Source: Rhodococcus sp. IEGM 1379
GTDB lineage: Bacteria; Actinomycetota; Actinomycetes; Mycobacteriales; Mycobacteriaceae
NCBI RefSeq assembly: GCF_030056815.1
Contig: NZ_JASHKR010000002.1
Coordinates: forward strand, 186,001 to 250,000
Length of the DNA stretch: 64,000 nucleotides
Direction: 5' to 3'
Positions 16,930 to 24,061 of this stretch are shown here, in pieces. The notes below the pieces were generated by a model. The model worked only from the letters and a program-made list of their open reading frames with translations. It ran no database searches and was not told the origin of the DNA. Within the stretch, counting starts at the first letter, position 1. The number at the start of each line of letters is the position of its first letter. The translations under genes and the position numbers were made by a program.

Positions 16930-17405
16930 CAGGGGATTCTCAACCTCGGGATCGGAGGGGCGGGAAAATCGCCGGGGCGATCGATTTCTGCGAGCAAATG
17001 CTCGGACCAGACCAAGAGGCCGGGGATGTCCAGTCCGTGGGGGCTTTCGACCTCGTAGAGCCTGATGCGATTGTGTCCTTGAGCCAAGAGGGAAGCCGCA
17101 CCTTTGGAGTTCCCGCGCAGCAGATGCGTCAGGCCGACGGCCAATTGAGCCAATCCCTGCCACAGGTTGCGCTCCTCGTCGGGTGCGTTCTTCCACGCTC
17201 CTTCGAGGATCTCATGTGCGTGAAACGGCATCCCGTGGTCGAGGAGTCGCTGCGCCTCGGTGATCGCCTCGTCCGGTGGCAACCTCAGGTCGTCGGGAAT
17301 CTGCGGAACGCCGTCCGCCGAGTCGCGCGGCAATGGGCGGCCCAGACCGTCGCGTGGTCGCGCATTGAGAGGTTTTCCGGTGTCGTCCCGGTCCCGTTCG
17401 GACAT
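16929..17405 (-). CDS. DUF309 family protein
   Basis: A protein of about 158 residues with the DUF309 core: MPFHAHEILEGAWKNAPDEERNLWQGLAQLAVGLTHLLRGN, and then a repeat-like GAASLLAQGHNRI. The conserved HxxxE and W-x-G-L-x-Q residues are all present. The fold is helical and the function unknown; residue spacing suggests a metal or small-molecule site. GTG 17414 is an alternative start three codons earlier. It is the first gene of a two-gene unit with the LON-domain protein. Confidence 0.83.
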   Translation of the reverse strand: MSERDRDDTGKPLNARPRDGLGRPLPRDSADGVPQIPDDLRLPPDEAITEAQRLLDHGMPFHAHEILEGAWKNAPDEERNLWQGLAQLAVGLTHLLRGNSKGAASLLAQGHNRIRLYEVESPHGLDIPGLLVWSEHLLAEIDRPGDFPAPPIPRLRIP

Positions 17406-17465
17406 AAACTTCACCCTATCGCCCGCGGCCGGTAGAGACGCTCCAAAAGTTCTTTCGGGTCTGCT

Positions 17466-17492
17466 GTCGATTCGGGACAGATCCGTTCGTCG
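17466..17492 (+). promoter_or_regulatory. Candidate ECF42-type promoter (TGTCGA-N17-CGTC)
   Basis: TGTCGA at 17466-17471 and CGTC at 17489-17492 are separated by 17 bp, ending about 44 bp before the ATG of the DGPF gene. TGTCGA in the -35 region with CGTC or CGAC at -10 is the motif described for ECF42 sigma factors. The sigma gene lies just downstream, which suggests autoregulation. Confidence 0.5.
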
Positions 17493-17535
17493 TCATGTTG
17501 TAAGGCAAGAAAACCAACAGACCAAGGAGCTAGCC

Positions 17536-17880
17536 ATGAAGTACATGTTGTTGATTTACACCGCACCCGGCGGAGACACCGAACCCCAGTGCACGTTCGA
17601 GGACTGGCAGCTCTACGACAAAGAGATGAAGGACGCCGGCATCTGGGTGTCCGGTGACGCTCTTGCCGATCTGAGCACCACGACGACGGTTCGGGTATCG
17701 CCGAGCGGGGAACGAACCGTCACCGACGGGCCCTTTGCCGAGACCCGCGAAATCCTCGGCGGCTACGACGTCATCGATGTACCTGATCTGGATGCGGCGC
17801 TGGCCTGGGCTGCGCGTTGCCCCGGGGCCCGCGACGGCGGAAGCGTCGAAGTGCGTCCGCTGGCCGGATTCGGGGACTGA
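17536..17880 (+). CDS. DGPF/YCII-domain protein linked to ECF42 sigma
   Basis: A 114-residue YCII-related protein. It starts MKYMLLIYTAPGGD and carries the diagnostic DGPFAETRE motif near residue 60, with GGYDVIDVPDLDAALAWAARCPGA following. DGPF proteins are nearly always encoded beside ECF42 sigma factors, as here, where the sigma gene starts 6 bp after the stop. Their biochemistry is uncertain; dimeric ferredoxin-like folds suggest a sensor or small-molecule enzyme. ATG 17536 follows AAGGAG at good spacing. Confidence 0.9.
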   Translation: MKYMLLIYTAPGGDTEPQCTFEDWQLYDKEMKDAGIWVSGDALADLSTTTTVRVSPSGERTVTDGPFAETREILGGYDVIDVPDLDAALAWAARCPGARDGGSVEVRPLAGFGD

Positions 17881-17886
17881 TTCGCT

Positions 17887-19137
17887 GTGGACGAGCAGGC
17901 CGAGAACTCGGTCGAGTCCGTGTTCCGGGAGGAACGCGGACGGCTGCTGGCCTCGCTCGTCCGCCGTTTCGGGGACCTTGATCTGGCTGAGGAAGTCACC
18001 TCGGACGCCATCGAAGCTGCATTGGTCCACTGGCCGGTGGACGGCGTGCCCGCCAAACCGGGTGCGTGGCTGCTGACGACGGCTCGCCGCAAGGCTGTTG
18101 ATCGTTTGCGTCGCGATCAGGCGTACGCGGCTCGGTTGGCAGTCATGCAGGTGGATGCGGATCGAGCCGACCCGATGCCACCGCAGGCCGACGGCGAGTT
18201 ACCGGACGAGCGGTTGCAACTGTTTTTCACCTGCTCGCACCCGGCGCTCGCCGAAGACGACCGCATTGCACTCACCTTGCGCTGCCTCGGCGGGTTGACG
18301 ACGCCCGAAGTGGCGCGGGCGTTCCTCGTGCCGTCGGCGACGATGGCGCAGCGGATCGTGCGGGCGAAGAAGAAGATCCGCCAAGCCCGGATCCCGTTCC
18401 GAACTCCGGGCGTCGAAGAACTACCGGAGCGTCTACCGGGTGTTCTTCAGGTGATTTATTCAGTGTTCACGGAGGGATATGCCGCCAGTTCCGGTCCGGA
18501 CTTGCAGCGCGTCGACCTGGCGGTGGAGGCCATCAGGTTGGCGCGAATCTTGCGCAGATTGCTCCCCGATGAGCGCGAGATTGCCGGGCTTCTCGCGCTC
18601 ATGCTGCTGGTGCATGCGAGACGGGATACGCGAACGGATTCGAGTGGCGGAATCGTGTTGCTCGAAGACCAGGACCGTAAGTGCTGGGATCAGTCGATGA
18701 TCGAGGAGGGTAGCGATCTGGTTGTTGTTGCATTGACCGGGGGAGCACCGGGGCCGTACGGCGTGCAGGCCGCGATCGCGGCGCTGCACGACGAGGCAGC
18801 TGATATCGAGAGCACGGATTGGCCCCAGATTTGTGCGTTGTATGGTGTGCTGCTGACGCTGACACCCTCTCCTGTTGTTGCAGTGAATCGCGCAGTGGCA
18901 CTGGCGATGCGCGATGGTGCTGCAGTGGGTTTGGCAGCTTTGGACGCCTTGTCCGAGGAGCGGAAGCTTGCCGACTACCACCCCTACCATCTCGCGCGCG
19001 GCGAACTGTTGGCTCGGTTGGGTAGAACCGATGCAGCAGCTTCTGCATATCGACAGGCTCTGAATGTGGTTGGCAGCGAACCGGAACGGACGTTCTTGGA
19101 GCGAAGACTTGCTGAGATGGTGGCGGAGGTTGAATAG
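17887..19137 (+). CDS. ECF42-type RNA polymerase sigma factor with long C-terminal extension
   Basis: A 416-residue sigma factor. Sigma region 2 is at about residues 10-75 (RRFGDLDLAEEVTSDAIEAALVHWP), region 4 near 125-165 (LTLRCLGGLTTPEVARAFLVPSATMAQRIVRAKKKIR). A helical extension of more than 200 residues (DUF6596/TPR-like) follows, ending AYRQALNVVGSEPERTFLERRL. That long extension is the hallmark of ECF42, which has no anti-sigma and is thought to be controlled through the extension and its DGPF partner. GTG 17887 is used. It is probably cotranscribed with the DGPF gene. Confidence 0.9.
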   Translation: MDEQAENSVESVFREERGRLLASLVRRFGDLDLAEEVTSDAIEAALVHWPVDGVPAKPGAWLLTTARRKAVDRLRRDQAYAARLAVMQVDADRADPMPPQADGELPDERLQLFFTCSHPALAEDDRIALTLRCLGGLTTPEVARAFLVPSATMAQRIVRAKKKIRQARIPFRTPGVEELPERLPGVLQVIYSVFTEGYAASSGPDLQRVDLAVEAIRLARILRRLLPDEREIAGLLALMLLVHARRDTRTDSSGGIVLLEDQDRKCWDQSMIEEGSDLVVVALTGGAPGPYGVQAAIAALHDEAADIESTDWPQICALYGVLLTLTPSPVVAVNRAVALAMRDGAAVGLAALDALSEERKLADYHPYHLARGELLARLGRTDAAASAYRQALNVVGSEPERTFLERRLAEMVAEVE

Positions 19138-19470
19138 CATTCGAGGCTAAACAGGGTGGCTCTGGCCGGCGTTGCGTGATCTTGCGGAGCGTGCGGGGTG
19201 CAAACGCTGCACCGACCAGAAATGCGGGTTCACGCCGCCGGAAATCATCGATGACCTGGACGGTTTGGGAGAGTGGATCAGCAACGACATCGCTGCCCGC
19301 CACCGATCTATCTGCCCGAACGCAGGAAATGTGGCTGTTCACCCCTTGTTAAGAGTGAACGTTTCGGACAGGGCATCAGTCGTACCGAGATTCAGTCTCG
19401 TCGGTAGTGCACCGCCGGTGACGGTGAAGGCGAAACGGTAGGACTGACCGAGAACACCGGCAGTCGGGGT
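19138..19470. other. Gap with no supportable gene
   Basis: About 330 bp between the sigma factor and the beta-propeller gene. An open frame at 19172-19441 would encode 89 residues (with CKRCTDQKCGFTPPEIIDDLDGLGE-like text split by no obvious domain) but has no ribosome site and no recognised family. No terminator hairpin or RNA was recognised. Confidence 0.4.
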
Positions 19471-20427
19471 CTAGGTGAGAGTGAGTGCCTGTTCGATCGC
19501 GATCACCGACACCACATTGCTGCCCCAATTGGTGACGTAGGCGCGGGCGCCGTCGGGGGTGATCGCAACCCCGAACGGATACGCGCCGACCACGATGGCT
19601 GTGGTGGTGACGGTGTTGTTGGCCGTGGTGATCACCGACAGTGAGTTGCCGTAATAGTTGGTGACGTAGGCGCGAACACCATCAGGGGTGAACGCCACCC
19701 CGAAAGGATTTGCACCGACCACAATCGTGGTGGGGAGGGCGGTGTTGGTGATGGTGTCGATCACCGACACCGAGCCGTTGTTCTGGTTGGTGACGTAGGC
19801 GTGGGTACCGTCGGGGCTGATCGCCACCCCGGACGGAGACGCACCGACCGCGATGATGGCAACGATGTCGTTGGTGATGGTGTCGATCACCGACACCGAG
19901 CGGCTGTTCTGGTTGGTGACGTAGGCGCAGGCACCGTCAGGGCTAATCGCCACCCCGAGCGGATTCTCTCCGGCCACGATCGTGGTGAGGACGGCGGTGT
20001 TGGTGATGGTGTCGATCATCGACACCGAGTTGCCGAATTGGTTGGTGACGTAGGCGCGGGCACCGTCAGGGCTGATCGCCACCCCGGACGGAGACGCACC
20101 GACCGCGATGACGTCCACGACGGTATTGGTGGCGGTGTCGATCACCGACACCGAGCGGCTGTTCTGGTTGGTGACGTAGGCGCGGGCACCGTCGGGGGTG
20201 ATTGCCACCCCGTACGGATTCGCACCGACCGCGATGATGTCAGTGACGGTGTTGGTGGTGGTGGTGGTGTCGATCACCGACACCGAGTTGCCGTAATAAT
20301 TGGTGACGTATGCGCGAGCACCGTCAGGGGTGATCGCCACCCCTGACGGAAACGCGCCGACCTCGATCGTGTCGGCGATGGTCCGAGGCCACCACGAATG
20401 CGGGTGGGGTCGTTCGACGGTGGCGAT
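19471..20427 (-). CDS. YVTN beta-propeller repeat protein, apparent ATC start
   Basis: A protein of about 318 residues made of at least seven YVTN-type propeller repeats of 42-44 residues, each containing GVAI(T/S)PDGARAYVTN followed by SVSVIDT-TNTV. Such repeats form a beta-propeller used in surface-exposed or redox enzymes. No signal peptide or anchor is visible, which is odd for the family. The nearest usual start, GTG 20340, cuts the first repeat and lacks a ribosome site. A strong AAGGAGGA (20435-20442) lies 7 nt before ATC at 20425-20427, giving MATVERPHPHSWWPR-like text before the first repeat. Either ATC is the start or an ATG was lost. Confidence 0.72.
   Translation of the reverse strand: MATVERPHPHSWWPRTIADTIEVGAFPSGVAITPDGARAYVTNYYGNSVSVIDTTTTTNTVTDIIAVGANPYGVAITPDGARAYVTNQNSRSVSVIDTATNTVVDVIAVGASPSGVAISPDGARAYVTNQFGNSVSMIDTITNTAVLTTIVAGENPLGVAISPDGACAYVTNQNSRSVSVIDTITNDIVAIIAVGASPSGVAISPDGTHAYVTNQNNGSVSVIDTITNTALPTTIVVGANPFGVAFTPDGVRAYVTNYYGNSLSVITTANNTVTTTAIVVGAYPFGVAITPDGARAYVTNWGSNVVSVIAIEQALTLT
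19531..20320 (-). repeat. Seven tandem 126-132 bp coding repeats
   Basis: The marker GGTGACGTAGGCG (with minor variation) recurs at 19531, 19660, 19789, 19915, 20044, 20170 and 20302, so steps are 129, 129, 126, 129, 126 and 132 bp, all multiples of three. Several units are nearly identical at the DNA level, which suggests recent duplication or gene conversion of propeller blades. Confidence 0.85.
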
Positions 20428-20649
20428 GGTGGTGTCCTCCTTCGAAGGTGGAGAGTGTCAGATGGTTCGTGTTCGAGCTATCTGACGGGAATGGTGCATC
20501 ATCGGGACCTATGCCTGTTGACAACAGTCATGTTCAAAACATCATGCACCCAATAGCGCTGAATCGTGTGCCAAGCTCATGACTTCGAAGCCTTGAGAGG
20601 ATCGAAGGCGGTGCTCGAAGAGGTGACGGCCGAGATCGACGGAGGCTTT

Positions 20650-20735
20650 CTACAGGAAATGGACTCCACACCGAACTGTCCACGCACCTCGGATACGACC
20701 AAGGTGACAGACCTGCGGCTCCACAGCGACGGAAA
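20650..20735 (+). mobile_element. Remnant of IS256-family transposase
   Basis: In the frame containing 20664 the text GLHTELSTHLGYDQGDRP resembles the E-M/L-x-x-HLGY-x-x-GD segment near the N-terminus of IS256/mutator-type transposases. It ends at a TAG after RRK, and neither the catalytic DDE part nor terminal repeats are present. It is a short, dead fragment, and the assignment rests on this one motif. Confidence 0.35.
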
Positions 20736-20899
20736 TAGTCGAGGACCTCGGCAGGCGGGGTCAGTGGGTGGACGAGAACATTGCTGCATGCAATTCACAG
20801 TCCGGTGCTTAGAAATGGCCTGCGAGCTGCATTTATACTGCGATTTACTGCAAGATAGTGGAAGCGATCGAACGTATCGCATGGGGAGGGGTGGGCCGT

Positions 20900-21097
20900 A
20901 TGACCACTGCACGCAAGGTCACCACACGCACCGCATCACGTGGTGTCGAAGAGTCGGTTCAGTTCGCGACCGCAGGTGTTCGCCTCGCCGGCGGGACGGT
21001 TACCGAAGCCGACAAAGCTGCGACCCGACGAGTGCTCACCGGAGTGAGCACGGCGGAGCAAGAGTTGGCGGCGTCCCGCCAGGAACTCGGGCTCTAA
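20900..21097 (+). CDS. VbhA-like antitoxin, inhibitory motif degenerate
   Basis: A 65-residue protein matching the antitoxin VbhA fold: a helix followed by GGTVTEADKAATRRVLTGVSTAEQELAASR. ATG 20900 follows GGGGAGGGG. VbhA-type antitoxins block the ATP pocket of class I Fic toxins with an S/T-x-x-x-E-G helix. In actinobacterial relatives this is usually SxRLEGG-like, while here it reads GVRLAGG, so both the Ser/Thr and the Glu are replaced. The gene sits 6 bp before the remains of a fic gene, in the canonical order, and the loss of key residues fits relaxed selection. Confidence 0.65.
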   Translation: MTTARKVTTRTASRGVEESVQFATAGVRLAGGTVTEADKAATRRVLTGVSTAEQELAASRQELGL

Positions 21098-21103
21098 TCG
21101 TCC

Positions 21104-21443
21104 GTGCCTGCGAAAACTTCACAGTCGTTCCTGGGATGACTACTTCATCCCAGGAACGAATGTTTTACGGAACAAGCTGGTCAGCGCTGCGCAGCCGTAC
21201 AGGACCACCGACTCCGACAAGCTCCGCCAGTTCGAAGAACGTGTCGTGTCCGTCCGACTGGTCGACGCAAATCTCCATCCGATCCCAGGCAAGTTCGATT
21301 ACGACCACCTCAAAGCCACCCATAAAGCCCTGTTCGCCGACGTATACGAGTGGGCTGGCCAGGAACGCACAGGACCGTTGAGTCAGATGAGCAAAAGTGG
21401 TCCTGACGTGGTGAACTTCGCGCCGAATGCTCCGAAAAGCTGA
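21104..21443 (+). pseudogene. Fic-domain toxin, frameshifted and truncated
   Basis: GTG 21104 starts MPAKTSQSFL, which stops at a TGA near 21134. The expected continuation WDDYFIPGTNVLRNKL begins in another frame at 21132 and runs to KFDYDHLKATHKALFADVYEWAGQERT near 21360, the N-terminal half of a Fic domain. The reading ends at 21443 with no HPFx(D/E)GNG(R/K) catalytic loop. Thus one frameshift near the start and loss of the C-terminal half leave no AMP-transferase activity. The break coincides with the end of a relaxase fragment on the other strand. Confidence 0.75.
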
Positions 21444-21655
21444 GCCGGGTCGCCGATGAGTCGTACGACGGCGCCGTGCTGCGCGGCGATCTGTACGAGA
21501 GTGTCGAGGTCCTTCGTCGCCGCCATTCCTGCTTCGTCGGCAAGCATCGCACCGCGACTGATCTGCACATCGACTCTGTTGTGTGCCCTTGTAAGAATGT
21601 CGTCGATGGTGCGCCCGAGCACGCGGATGTCTCCTCCGAGCACTGCTGCGGCGGC
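21415..21655 (-). pseudogene. TraA-type relaxase/helicase fragment
   Basis: Minus-strand text reading LGRTIDDILTRAHNRV, then MLADEAGMAATKDLDTLVQ and AAQHGAVVRLIGDPAQL, matches motifs of the RecD-like helicase half of MobF/TraA relaxases: Walker B as DEAGM and motif III as GDPAQL. Neither the relaxase domain nor Walker A is present. Together with the antitoxin and fic pieces, which commonly sit on actinobacterial conjugative plasmids, it marks debris of an integrated plasmid-like element. Confidence 0.65.
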
Positions 21656-21729
21656 TGGGGACCGAGTGCGATGACGTCGCGGCTTAGGGACGAAAGCGTG
21701 CGATGGATGGGCATCCCGGACAGGGAGCT

Positions 21730-22122
21730 TCAATCTGCGGATAACCGCCGGTACGACGGCTGACCTTGTCCGATCCAATGAATGCCGTCAGCATCGGGTA
21801 CGTGGGGTTCGGGTAGGTAGCAAGGATAGAACTCGCCTGTATGCCAGACGTCTGCAACGGATTCCGGATCATCGGGCGTGAAGCCGGATCGGATCGTGGG
21901 TAGATGCTCCCGCCATCCCACGAGTCGCGACTGTTCGCGTCCCCAGACCCGTACGACCAACGTCATGATCGAATTGGCCCACTCCAGGCGTTCGATTTCG
22001 TACTCGCCGGTGTCCCAGTGCCTCGATGTCAGCATCCGGGTCAGGGCGGACAGGAATCTCAAGTCCCAGTCGGCCTGCTCGAAATTGCCGTGTCGCTCGG
22101 TGGGCACGTTGGGGTCCGTCAT
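21730..22122 (-). CDS. Hypothetical protein downstream of TetR gene
   Basis: A 130-residue protein with no family I recognise. It has a Trp- and acid-rich sequence (EQADWDLRFLSALTRMLTSRHWDTGEYEIERLEWANSI is its N-terminal part), no signal peptide and no membrane segment. ATG 22122 lies 4 bp after the TetR gene stop on the same strand, so the two are probably cotranscribed. Its end abuts the mobile-element scar, and the last residues may have been altered by that event. Confidence 0.55.
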   Translation of the reverse strand: MTDPNVPTERHGNFEQADWDLRFLSALTRMLTSRHWDTGEYEIERLEWANSIMTLVVRVWGREQSRLVGWREHLPTIRSGFTPDDPESVADVWHTGEFYPCYLPEPHVPDADGIHWIGQGQPSYRRLSAD

Positions 22123-22126
22123 TAGT

Positions 22127-22726
22127 TCAGTTTGCCCCAACCATCCGCAAAGCCAAGTCTCCGTACAGTTCTCCGATGTCTTTCGGGTCGGTGTAGTTGC
22201 CGGCCGGGAACCAGCGGCACACGTCGACGCACAGTGACATCAGTGCCAGGGTCACGCCTTCGGCGTCGGGGATGGTGAACTCGCCGGATGTGACACCCGC
22301 GTCGACTGCATTCCTGACTACCTGGGTCACATTGCGGCGCAAGGCAACTACGGTTCGGTAGTGCTCCGGCGTGAGTGCGGTCAATTCGTATTGGACGACG
22401 CGGGCCAGTGAATGGTGGGATGCCTGCCAACTGGCGAAGACGCGGATCAGTTCTCGAAGTCGTACGGACGGGGCCCCGTCGGGAAGATCAGCGTCCTCAA
22501 CCACTTTCAAGGCTTCGGTGTGGCCTTCGTAGCTGATGGCAAAAAGAAGCTCTTCTTTCGAGCGATAGTGCGGGTACATCGCAGCCGGACTCATGTCGAG
22601 GCGGGCAGCGATGTCTCGTGTAGTCGTTCCGCCGTATCCGGCGTCGGCGAAGGCGGCGACGCCGGCCGCGCGGATACGTGCTGCTGCTTTGGAGGTGCTG
22701 ATCACCGCATCAGGTGAATCGCTCAA
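22127..22726 (-). CDS. TetR-family regulator
   Basis: A TetR regulator of about 199 residues. The HTH is GGTTTRDIAARLDMSPAAMYPHYRSKEELLFAI, followed by a helical ligand domain typical of lipid-responsive members. TTG 22726 is chosen because GGAGG precedes it; TTG 22762 is possible but lacks a ribosome site. It is divergent from an acyl-CoA dehydrogenase gene, with a double TAAGC-N4-GCTTA site between them, so it most likely represses that gene and itself, with an acyl-CoA as inducer by analogy. Confidence 0.85.
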   Translation of the reverse strand: MSDSPDAVISTSKAAARIRAAGVAAFADAGYGGTTTRDIAARLDMSPAAMYPHYRSKEELLFAISYEGHTEALKVVEDADLPDGAPSVRLRELIRVFASWQASHHSLARVVQYELTALTPEHYRTVVALRRNVTQVVRNAVDAGVTSGEFTIPDAEGVTLALMSLCVDVCRWFPAGNYTDPKDIGELYGDLALRMVGAN

Positions 22727-22783
22727 GGGTTCCTCCAGGTGTTGCGGATCGAATGTTGACAATATCGCGCCTTCGACACACTA

Positions 22784-22816
22784 TAAGCGGGTGCTTAGAT
22801 TCTAAGCATCCGCTTA
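22784..22816. promoter_or_regulatory. Double TetR operator TAAGC-N4-GCTTA
   Basis: Two inverted repeats with identical arms, 22784-22797 and 22803-22816, lie 19 bp apart centre to centre and together form a larger near-palindrome. They lie in the divergent region between the tetR and acyl-CoA dehydrogenase genes, 49 bp before the ATG at 22865. This suits two TetR dimers. Confidence 0.7.
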
Positions 22817-22864
22817 GGCGGCGTCGAGACGCAGCATGTGCTGCGATGAAGGGAAGCAACGGTC

Positions 22865-24010
22865 ATGCGTCGCACTCTGTACGGACCCGATCACGAGGCA
22901 TTTCGCGAATCCGTTCGTGAATTCGTCAACCGGAACATCCTGCCGGTCGCAGAGAAGCTGATCGACCAGCGCTTCATCGATCGTGAAATTTGGCTCGAAG
23001 CCGGTCGCAACGGCTTCCTCGGCCTCGAAGTTCCGGAGGCGTACGGCGGAAGTGAAGCCGGTGACTACCGTTTCAATGCGGTTCTGGGAGAAGAGCTCTC
23101 GCGTGCCAGTGCTGCTGTGGCATCAAGCTTCGGCATTCACGCCGACGTCGTCGCTCCCTACCTTGTTCAACTCACAACCGAAGAGCAGAAGCAGCGTTGG
23201 CTGCCCAAGTTCTGCACCGGCGAAATGCTGACCGCAATCGGCATGACCGAGCCTTCCGGTGGATCCGACCTCGCAGGTCTGAAGACCACGGCAGTCAAGG
23301 ACGGTGACGACTGGGTCATCAACGGCTCCAAGACCTTCATCACGAACGGTTACAACGCCGACCTCGTGATCGTCGCAGCCCGCACCAGTCCGGAGAAGAA
23401 GTCGAAGGGCATCACGCTCTTTGCTGTCGAAACCGGTATGGAAGGTTTCGATCGCGGACGCAAGCTCGACAAGGTCGGCCAGCACGAGTCCGACACTGCC
23501 GAACTGTTCTTCGAGAACGTGCGAGTTCCCTCGAACAACATCATCGGTGAGATCGACCGCGGCTTCATTCACATGATGGAAATGCTGCCGCAGGAACGCG
23601 TCGGCGCTGCTGTCTCCAACATTGCGCACGCTGCGCCGATTCTCGAAGAAACAATCCAATATGCCAAGGACCGCAAGGCTTTCGGACAGCCCATCGGGTC
23701 GCTGCAGTGGAATAAGTTCCTGCTCGCGGATCTGGTTACGCGCGTCGAGGTCACCCAGGCTTACGTCGACAACTGCGTCGCTGCTCATGCTGCCGGAGAG
23801 TTGACCGCAATCGACGCAGCCAAGGCCAAATGGTGGACCGCGCAGGTTCAGAACGAGGTTCTCGATCACTGCGTCCAGCTGCACGGTGGCTACGGATACA
23901 TGACCGAGTACCGCGCTGCCCGCGCGTGGATGGACGCCCGCGTCACCAAGATCTGGGCAGGTTCCAACGAAATCATGAAGGAACTCATCGGCCGCGACCT
24001 CGGCCTGTAG
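22865..24010 (+). CDS. Acyl-CoA dehydrogenase
   Basis: A 381-residue acyl-CoA dehydrogenase of normal length. The FAD/substrate motifs are IGMTEPSGGSDLAG near residue 125 and WVINGSKTFITNGYNADL near 150, and the C-terminal signature is KIWAGSNEIMKELIGRDLGL. The WAGSNEIMKE end and LPQERVGAA helix resemble the long-chain subgroup, in which the catalytic Glu lies in the QER helix rather than after the YEG motif. It oxidises a fatty acyl-CoA to the enoyl-CoA using FAD. It follows the double TetR operator, and an SDR gene follows. Confidence 0.92.
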   Translation: MRRTLYGPDHEAFRESVREFVNRNILPVAEKLIDQRFIDREIWLEAGRNGFLGLEVPEAYGGSEAGDYRFNAVLGEELSRASAAVASSFGIHADVVAPYLVQLTTEEQKQRWLPKFCTGEMLTAIGMTEPSGGSDLAGLKTTAVKDGDDWVINGSKTFITNGYNADLVIVAARTSPEKKSKGITLFAVETGMEGFDRGRKLDKVGQHESDTAELFFENVRVPSNNIIGEIDRGFIHMMEMLPQERVGAAVSNIAHAAPILEETIQYAKDRKAFGQPIGSLQWNKFLLADLVTRVEVTQAYVDNCVAAHAAGELTAIDAAKAKWWTAQVQNEVLDHCVQLHGGYGYMTEYRAARAWMDARVTKIWAGSNEIMKELIGRDLGL

Positions 24011-24061
24011 TTTCGTTCGAAAGTCTCTCCGAGCCCGACGATCAAAGGAGCACCACCGCGC

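Noticed and set aside
18599-19342. Minus-strand frame of 247 codons opposite the end of the sigma factor
   Set aside because: Mostly antisense to the ECF42 extension, low-complexity Pro/Arg composition, no ribosome site.
19531-20320. Regular repeats that could suggest a CRISPR array
   Set aside because: The units are 126-132 bp, all multiples of three, encode YVTN propeller blades without stops, and have no short repeat/unique spacer structure.
21310-21714. Minus-strand 134-codon frame overlapping the relaxase fragment
   Set aside because: Ser/Arg-rich and without family motifs; the real homology is in the neighbouring frame with DEAGM and GDPAQL.
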